From positions 14,932,001 to 14,996,000 of the forward strand of contig CP142454.1 of the NCBI GenBank assembly GCA_038049695.1: 64,000 nt of DNA, in the 5' to 3' direction. Under the pieces are notes generated by a model, which was not told where the DNA came from, did no database searches, and saw only the letters and a list, made by a program, of their open reading frames with translations. This document shows positions 58,006-64,000 of this stretch, one piece after another (within the stretch, counting starts at the first letter, position 1; each line of letters opens with the position of its first letter). Position numbers and translations under genes: made by a program. Origin of the DNA: Cinnamomum chago (taxonomy: Eukaryota; Streptophyta; Magnoliopsida; Laurales; Lauraceae).

Positions 58006-60060
58006 CTGACATAACACACAAATGCATAGTGGGCATTCAAGTGTTATTTCATCAAAAATAGAAAAGAGAGTCTATAAAAACAAAGGCATTTATGAATATT
58101 AAAGAGACCAGATCACAAAATGAAAGGCCTCAAAAGTGCATACAATCAGATTTATAGGTTGGAAATTTTTTAAAACATTTTTCATAAAATTAAACGTTTG
58201 ATTGAATTGTAAATTAATTTTTTTTCAAGGGTTGAAAGCTTAGAAAAGTTTAGTTTGAATTGCAAAGCTTTCTAAGGAATTTCACAACAGCTATTAATAT
58301 CTGTATTGGTCGACTGAATCATTCAGTCAGACTTTCTGCAACTTATGAAAAAAGTATTTGGTTATCTGGTTATCTTTCCTCTCAGTTGTATTGAAAGCTT
58401 TTCTCTGTTGGATTGAGAAGTTTCCACAGCATATTTAGAGCTCAGTTTAGCGCAGATTTGTATCTATATATCTATATATATATATATATTTCATTGCTTC
58501 TGTAAAATCTTTTTATCTAAATTTTCTTTTTGTTTTCTTGAGTTTTGGACACTCTAACAATCTGATTTCACTAATATTTAAACAACGTCAATACTACAAA
58601 GGTTTCATGTTTTAAAAATATGGACAGTTAACATAATTTTCTTCTCCATATGCTGTCGTAAAAAGCGTCATGCATCAACCAATGTACTCACAGTTACATA
58701 TGCTTGCTGGCTGATTTGAACGTAAAAATATCTGGTCTGAAGAGAAGTCTTTGGTGTTGATGGAGCCGAAAGACGAGCAAGTTGGTTGGAATTTGGAAAA
58801 ACCTTCCCAATCGAGGGCCCAAGTGGGTACGGCTTTTCTGCAAGCAGTATATTCCTATTGTTATACTATAATGATCGAAGTAGCTAGCGAGCCTAGTAAC
58901 AATGGTAATAGGTGCTCGATTGCTAGGTTTCCCCAACTGCAGTTGTAAAACTGTGTGGGACTCAGTAAAACTACAATGTTCTTTATATTTATATTTATTG
59001 AGGAGGACTACAAAACACCCGGGGAGTTTCTTACAAAAGAACGTCCATTTTCTTTACCATTAAGAGGCATTCATAACAAGTCATTAACTAATCTTAAAAG
59101 GCAACGATTTAATCAAATGTGATAACCTTTAGGAAGACGATTTAAGGAGTTTAAATGCCAAGTTAAAAGGCAATGAATTTTATCCCTTACTTTTCTCTTT
59201 TTTACCAATAAGGCTACACCCTAATCCCCATTTCTTCTCATTCTCATGAAAACCCGATGGCATATGTTTTGATCTCAATGTATGATTGATTATGTGTACT
59301 ACACTCCATTCAAGAAATTGAAACAGTCTTTGGATTTTTGTAGGATCAACTTGACAGTAGGGCCATCATCAAATTTAAAACGTCATAGTAGATGTCATAC
59401 CCTAAATCTTTTTTCAAAGCAAAGAGATAAGCATCTCTTTAAGGGAATGTGTGACACCCCTCATAGCAGCGCGCCCACTTATGAAAAATTCGATACCAAT
59501 CAAAATAAATGACTAACCTCTTATGGGACCCTCATGTCTTATGAAAAAACTGTTCCTTTTGTGACCTCTTTCTCAAAACAACTTTATCCAATTTTTAGGA
59601 GAAATAAGAGGAAGAGATAAAATGCAATTTTAATGAAATTGAGACCTGGAATTGAATGACGACGTGTCAAACTTAATTTCTTTGGATATTAAAAGAGGGA
59701 CAAAAACGCCCCTTTTTGAATGGAGAGTTTATGAGAATTTCCCTTGTTAGAAATCACTATGTATTGACATAAATATTTGTACATTGCATTTTGACGTCTA
59801 AGAGTCGATTTCGTCAACAATTCATTGCCCGGAACAGCTCCTTAGTAGACTGCATTTTTAAGTTTTTTCGACTATGGCCGTAGGGACAACTAAATGCTTA
59901 AAACATAGTACAATAGTGCATCTATATTATAAGAAAACTTAGGTAATGTGATTATGCAATCTTTATGGTAAATTAGTTGCTTCATTTGCCTAATTTTAAA
60001 CCCTATTTTTATTTTATTTTATTTTTGTTTTGGAAAGTACATTAACTGATAGACTTTAAT
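58006..60060. other. No gene recognised
   Basis: AT-rich sequence. A 65-codon frame at 58751-58948 (+) has no recognisable motif, and (AT)n occurs at about 58468-58489. tgtgacacccctcatagc near 59450 looks like the start of a gypsy-type LTR, but I found no end. Confidence 0.35.
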
Positions 60061-60068
60061 GATGATGA

Positions 60069-60071
<3 letters not shown>

Positions 60072-60107
<36 letters not shown>
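60072..60107. repeat. (AT)18 microsatellite
   Basis: A 36-bp uninterrupted AT tract preceded by gatgatgatg. Confidence 0.9.
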
Positions 60108-60110
<3 letters not shown>

Positions 60111-60619
60111 CTCCTGGGGATGACCGTGCCCTTTTGGGGCCCCTTACAATCTACCCAATATCAAAGGGTCTCGGGTTCTGGCATTCGTCCAAATGAAATT
60201 TTATCGTTGAAATAAAATTGTGAAAAAATAATGTCTTCTGAATCTGTTAATCAAGATATCAGGATTATCCCATGGACTTAAAATTATACACGTAGCCAGG
60301 TTCTATCTGGACTTCCGATTCCCCCTTCCAATGATTCCAGTGTCCGCCCATGGGCCATATATAATAAGGATGCCTTTAGGAGAGATGAATGTTTTGCAAC
60401 TTAGGTGGGGAGCTTTCATGTCATTCAAATTGACCCACTTATGATCCATCAATCTCCACTCTCGTGGTCTCGTCCCTTTCAATTTGGCACTCGTCAGATC
60501 GTATTCATCATGGGGACAACAATTTAATGGACCAAGCTCAAGGGATTAATAGATTTCTTCATATTAATTTTGAGGGCCAGGTTTACCGAATTATTAGAGG
60601 TGATGCGGTTGATTTTGGT

Positions 60620-60622
<3 letters not shown>

Positions 60623-60654
<32 letters not shown>
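60623..60654. repeat. Homopolymer of 32 C
   Basis: An unbroken run of 32 cytosines, equal to 32 G on the other strand. It generates Pro- and Gly-rich open frames on the two strands that I regard as spurious. Confidence 0.9.
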
Positions 60655-60656
<2 letters not shown>

Positions 60657-61797
60657 TTGTTTTCCAAGCCCCAACGGTTGAGATGTTTGGGATGGGATGT
60701 TTGGGATGGGAAGAAGCGAGATCTTTGAATTGTACATCCATTAGAAAATGCTTTTGAAAAACGTTATCGGGTCTCAATATTGTTCCATCAATATAGCTTG
60801 TAAGGCCCACTTGGATGTATGCAATTATTGGAATGGAGGTGGCCATGGATGATTAAATCACCAATAAGGGCTTGAGAGAGTAATCTAGGCCTGTAATATT
60901 CTCCTACCTGTTGATTTTCGATAGTCTTACGGTTTAATGTTGCTCAGCCACACAATTTTCATAAGATAATTTATCGATAATTACATGTTTGATGACCGTT
61001 AAGATTGGAAATTTGGAATTAGTGCTGGCTCAAAGCGGAAAAAATGAGTGTAAGTGGAAAGTAGGCCCCACAACTTACTTTACTTGTACATGGGACCATT
61101 GAGTGAAAATGCCTAAATCGAATGTGTTAGGAATTTACTTTCAAACATGGAGCCAGCGGCTGTTTTACGTGTCGGCCAGTTGCCTATTCCATCCTTTTCC
61201 TCCACTTGAAGCCATATTCTAATCATTATACCTCCCAATCTCAATCTCACGCATTACGATTGAAAAGAAGAAGTCCAGGCCCTGCAAGTACCGCATATGC
61301 TTATCAGCATTCAGGAATCATTCGCCTCTGACGCCGATTAGGAGAGGATAAAAAAAAAAAAAAAAAGCCTAGCATTAGAATTCATGATTAGTGCCCACCA
61401 CTAAAATCCAAGCCGCAAAAGGTCACTGGCCACCCATTGCTTGTTTATCAACCACATTTCATTCTGATTGGACAGTAGCCCACCGTAGGATCAGTCAAGA
61501 TGTTTTACTTTCGGTGGATTTTCACGACTGTGGTGCTGTGTAGAATCCTGTTGGACTTCCCCCCCCCACCCCCCACTTTAAGTCTTCTTAACCCCAACAA
61601 AGACAACATTTTTGTAAAATAAACTAATGGTTTAAGATCTTCCTCTTCTTTATGAAAATTACTGCTTCAAGTTGTTGTAAAGTAATGCCCGTGAAAGGCT
61701 AATTAAAGCTTTCTTTCCAACATCAAGGATTTGGTTATTATTTGTGGCAGGTTAGATGGATGCCCCAACTCCGGCAGTATTAAGTTCTAACAACTAG

Positions 61798-61831
<34 letters not shown>

Positions 61832-64000
61832 TAGTGGTTTTGAGTTGTTTGAATTTAGCAGAGGTACCACTTCATCACTGATGGAATTAAGGAATTTGGC
61901 ATTGGATTCCTGCATCAAACGGTCATTGTTTTTCATTTTAAGCAAAAACCAAATCCTTGACCGGCAGACTAATCATTTTTGGATATCCAAGATAAGAAGC
62001 TTCCCACGTCGCTTGTACTCTCAGGGCTTTAGAATCTCATGAATTCTAAAGCGTGGCAGTTTCGTGTCCTTTTGAAGTACCGGCCCCCCTCACAGACCAA
62101 GTTGGTAAGGTCGTTGGGTGCCAGGCCCACATGCATGGGTCGTTGTGTAGTGATCATTTGATGAAAAGGACTCTCGCAACTTTGTGAGGAATCTGCAATT
62201 AAAAAAGTGGTCCATTGAGATACTCCCGGCTACTGATGATATTATGTAATGTAGAATCCTTATCACCACTTCAATGTTCATCTCTCCCAGAAAGAAATAT
62301 GACTTTGGATTCCTTTCTTTACCCTCCCCCCAAAGGGTAAGGCCCTTTTTTTCTCCTAGGTGGCGGTGGTGATAGTGGTCCTTAATTAGCCCTTTCACAA
62401 CTTGGTCCTCCTTTGCCGACCATGACTTGGCCTACATATCAAATCTTAGGTGATCTCGGAATGGGATAGTTCATTGACCCTCTTAATGATTGATATGATA
62501 GTCTCTATCAGATATATAAGAGGAGCCTTGGTAATCATTGGTTTTGGCTAGGGTTCTTAACGAAAACCTCTTGTTTCTTTGGGATGCATAGCCTCCCTAG
62601 GCTTCCACGATCTTTCAAGAGGGGTGAAGGAAGCCCCATCACCCATACATGGTCCATGCACCCAGCAAAGCATGAGAACCACTTTTAATAGGGAATCTTG
62701 GAATAAAAGGGTAAGATGAGGGGGAAAAGTTCTCGATGGTTGGATCTTCTCTCTAGTGGGAGGATCTTTATGTGATGACAGTACGTCAAGTGTAATAAGC
62801 AGAGACGTATGAGGTTCATTTACCAATCATTAGGAATCACTAGGGGCTACTGCAATGGACCAGGCTAGTAGCCTACTGCTACTACTTTTGGACTTTCAGG
62901 CCCTACTTGAGACAGGACAGCTCTAGGCATAAACATCAACCAACCATGATTGGTTGGGTTCGGATTATTATCTCATCCAAATATAGTCTCAAAAATCGAA
63001 CCAGATCAGTCTAGGGTAAGATAAGTTTTGTGTAAAAAAATGTGAGGTTCTAAGCCCCAATCCTGTAAAATATGCCTGGACCTGGACCTGCATGAGACTA
63101 TATTTGATCGGGTCTGCTCGGATCCCTGGTTATAAACTGAATATCATTCTGATATTACATACATAGTACTGTGGTAGGATATTCTGTACGTAGGGACCGA
63201 TTAAGTCTATCAGGTGTGTGGATGCTACCTTTTGGGTACAAACTTGGCCCCAGACCTGAATTTGTTGGGTCCAACCTGCCCCAGTTTTAGCCCCAGTGGC
63301 TTTCCTTGTAGATCTGATAGTAGATGTGAATTTTCATCGAGGACTTCAGTATATATAATCATTGTAACTTCTTTCCCGACCCATTCAAATGGCTTGTGAT
63401 TCAGGCCCAGGACCAGCCCATTTGTAAACTACATTCACCCTTTGTGTTATATATTACTGCCCGGGCTGTGCCTTTTAAGAATACATTGGCCTAGGCCCTG
63501 CCCAGGTAGCGTTATGCCAGAATAGACCTGGGTAAATCCACAGGCCCAAAAAATGTAGTCCAAATGCAGCCCAATGCAGATTGGGCTCAGGTCAGGGTGG
63601 TTTGGCTTACTAGCACTGCTAGCTACTCTGTGACTCCTAACTTACCAATGCTGATAAAAGGTTAAAATTCTTGTGTACCATATAGAAACTGTTGCAACGA
63701 AAGTTGATAACAGATCTGTGGCTTAAATGGGATAGAAAGGATATCATGCAGCCAATTGGGAGGCAAGGAGAGGACCAGGCATGTGCGACCTAGCTGATAG
63801 GTGCATTAGATGATTCTGTCGCGCTTATGGCCAAAGGTAAGAATATGATGAGTGAGTTTCCAAGCTGTATTTGTGATTTGATTTCCCCACCCACCCAACC
63901 TTGATATTTTCCGGCTTTTGAACAGTTTAAATTTGCTGATTCAGATGCTGCTAGTGCTCGGGTACAGATTTTTCAATCCTCATGGTTCATGGTATTTGGA
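60655..64000. other. No gene recognised
   Basis: Intergenic DNA with a C-rich stretch at 61559-61575, a (TA)n tract at 61799-61823 followed by cacacaca, and ggcccagg-rich text at 63240-63600 that resembles hAT subterminal sequence without a definable element. Confidence 0.35.

Noticed and set aside
60464-60846. Pro-rich and Gly-rich open frames
   Set aside because: They are created by the 32-C homopolymer.
1-64000. CRISPR arrays, bacterial operons, organelle insertions
   Set aside because: No spaced direct repeats of CRISPR type, no Shine-Dalgarno-led gene strings and no recognisable plastid or mitochondrial genes were seen.

Overview
This is nuclear DNA of a flowering plant. It is AT-rich and intron-bearing, crowded with transposable elements, and holds a few recognisable plant genes. 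The protein families (RADIALIS-like SANT/MYB, type II plastid peroxiredoxin, signal-peptide LEA proteins, BPC/GAGA-binding factor) and the TE set (Tourist MITEs, TRIMs, chromovirus-type Ty3/gypsy LTRs, a hAT, RTE and L1 LINEs) fit a non-grass angiosperm. I cannot name the species. There is no rRNA, CRISPR array, convincing tRNA gene or bacterial operon.

Host genes I can support: (1) an AlkA-type DNA-3-methyladenine glycosylase, one exon, 3069-4142 (+); (2) a stand-alone fatty-acyl-AMP-ligase-like adenylating enzyme, 20392-22473 (+); (3) a plastid type II peroxiredoxin (PrxIIE-like) that lacks the peroxidatic cysteine, 26011-26778 (+); (4) a signal-peptide LEA_4 gene of three exons spread over 28921-37153 (-), with a 7.35-kb second intron full of nested elements; (5) a shorter two-exon LEA paralogue at 45712-46191 (-); (6) a RADIALIS-like gene at 54830-55082 (-) with a probable distal second exon at about 53800. 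A BPC (GAGA-binding) gene fragment at 14550-15240 is a pseudogene.

Layout. 1-2.4 kb: TRIM remnant, L1 remnant and a 926-bp Tourist element. 2.4-4.2 kb: glycosylase gene. 4.7-6.2 kb: copia LTR, a TRIM and a foldback MITE. 6.2-10.7 kb: mostly unrecognised DNA with weak repeat remnants. 10.75-15.46 kb: a Mutator-like element with 9-bp target duplications that carries the BPC fragment (a Pack-MULE) and was later hit by a Ty3/gypsy element now reduced to a solo LTR. 15.6-16.6 kb: RTE-type LINE. 20-27 kb: adenylating enzyme and peroxiredoxin. 28.9-37.2 kb: the large LEA gene, whose intron holds a MITE, a 5'-truncated L1 with a solo LTR inside it, and a small foldback element. 37-45 kb: mostly gene-poor with local duplications. 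45-48 kb: TRIM, second LEA gene and a hAT deletion derivative. 48.6-52.8 kb: 3' part of a Ty3/gypsy fossil with its LTR. 52.8-55.1 kb: RADIALIS-like locus, whose 3' part shares about 1.2 kb with 42.3-43.5 kb. 55.5-64 kb: Tourist element, a tandem TRIM array and repeat-rich DNA without recognised genes.

The genes do not form a pathway. The clearest functional pair is the two LEA genes, which are same-strand paralogues sharing exon structure and an identical 18-bp upstream segment. The most unusual objects are the Pack-MULE carrying a BPC fragment, the peroxiredoxin without its catalytic cysteine, and the LEA gene that stays open across a 7.35-kb element-filled intron. Positions come from reading by eye, with no alignment or database search, so edges marked approximate may shift.
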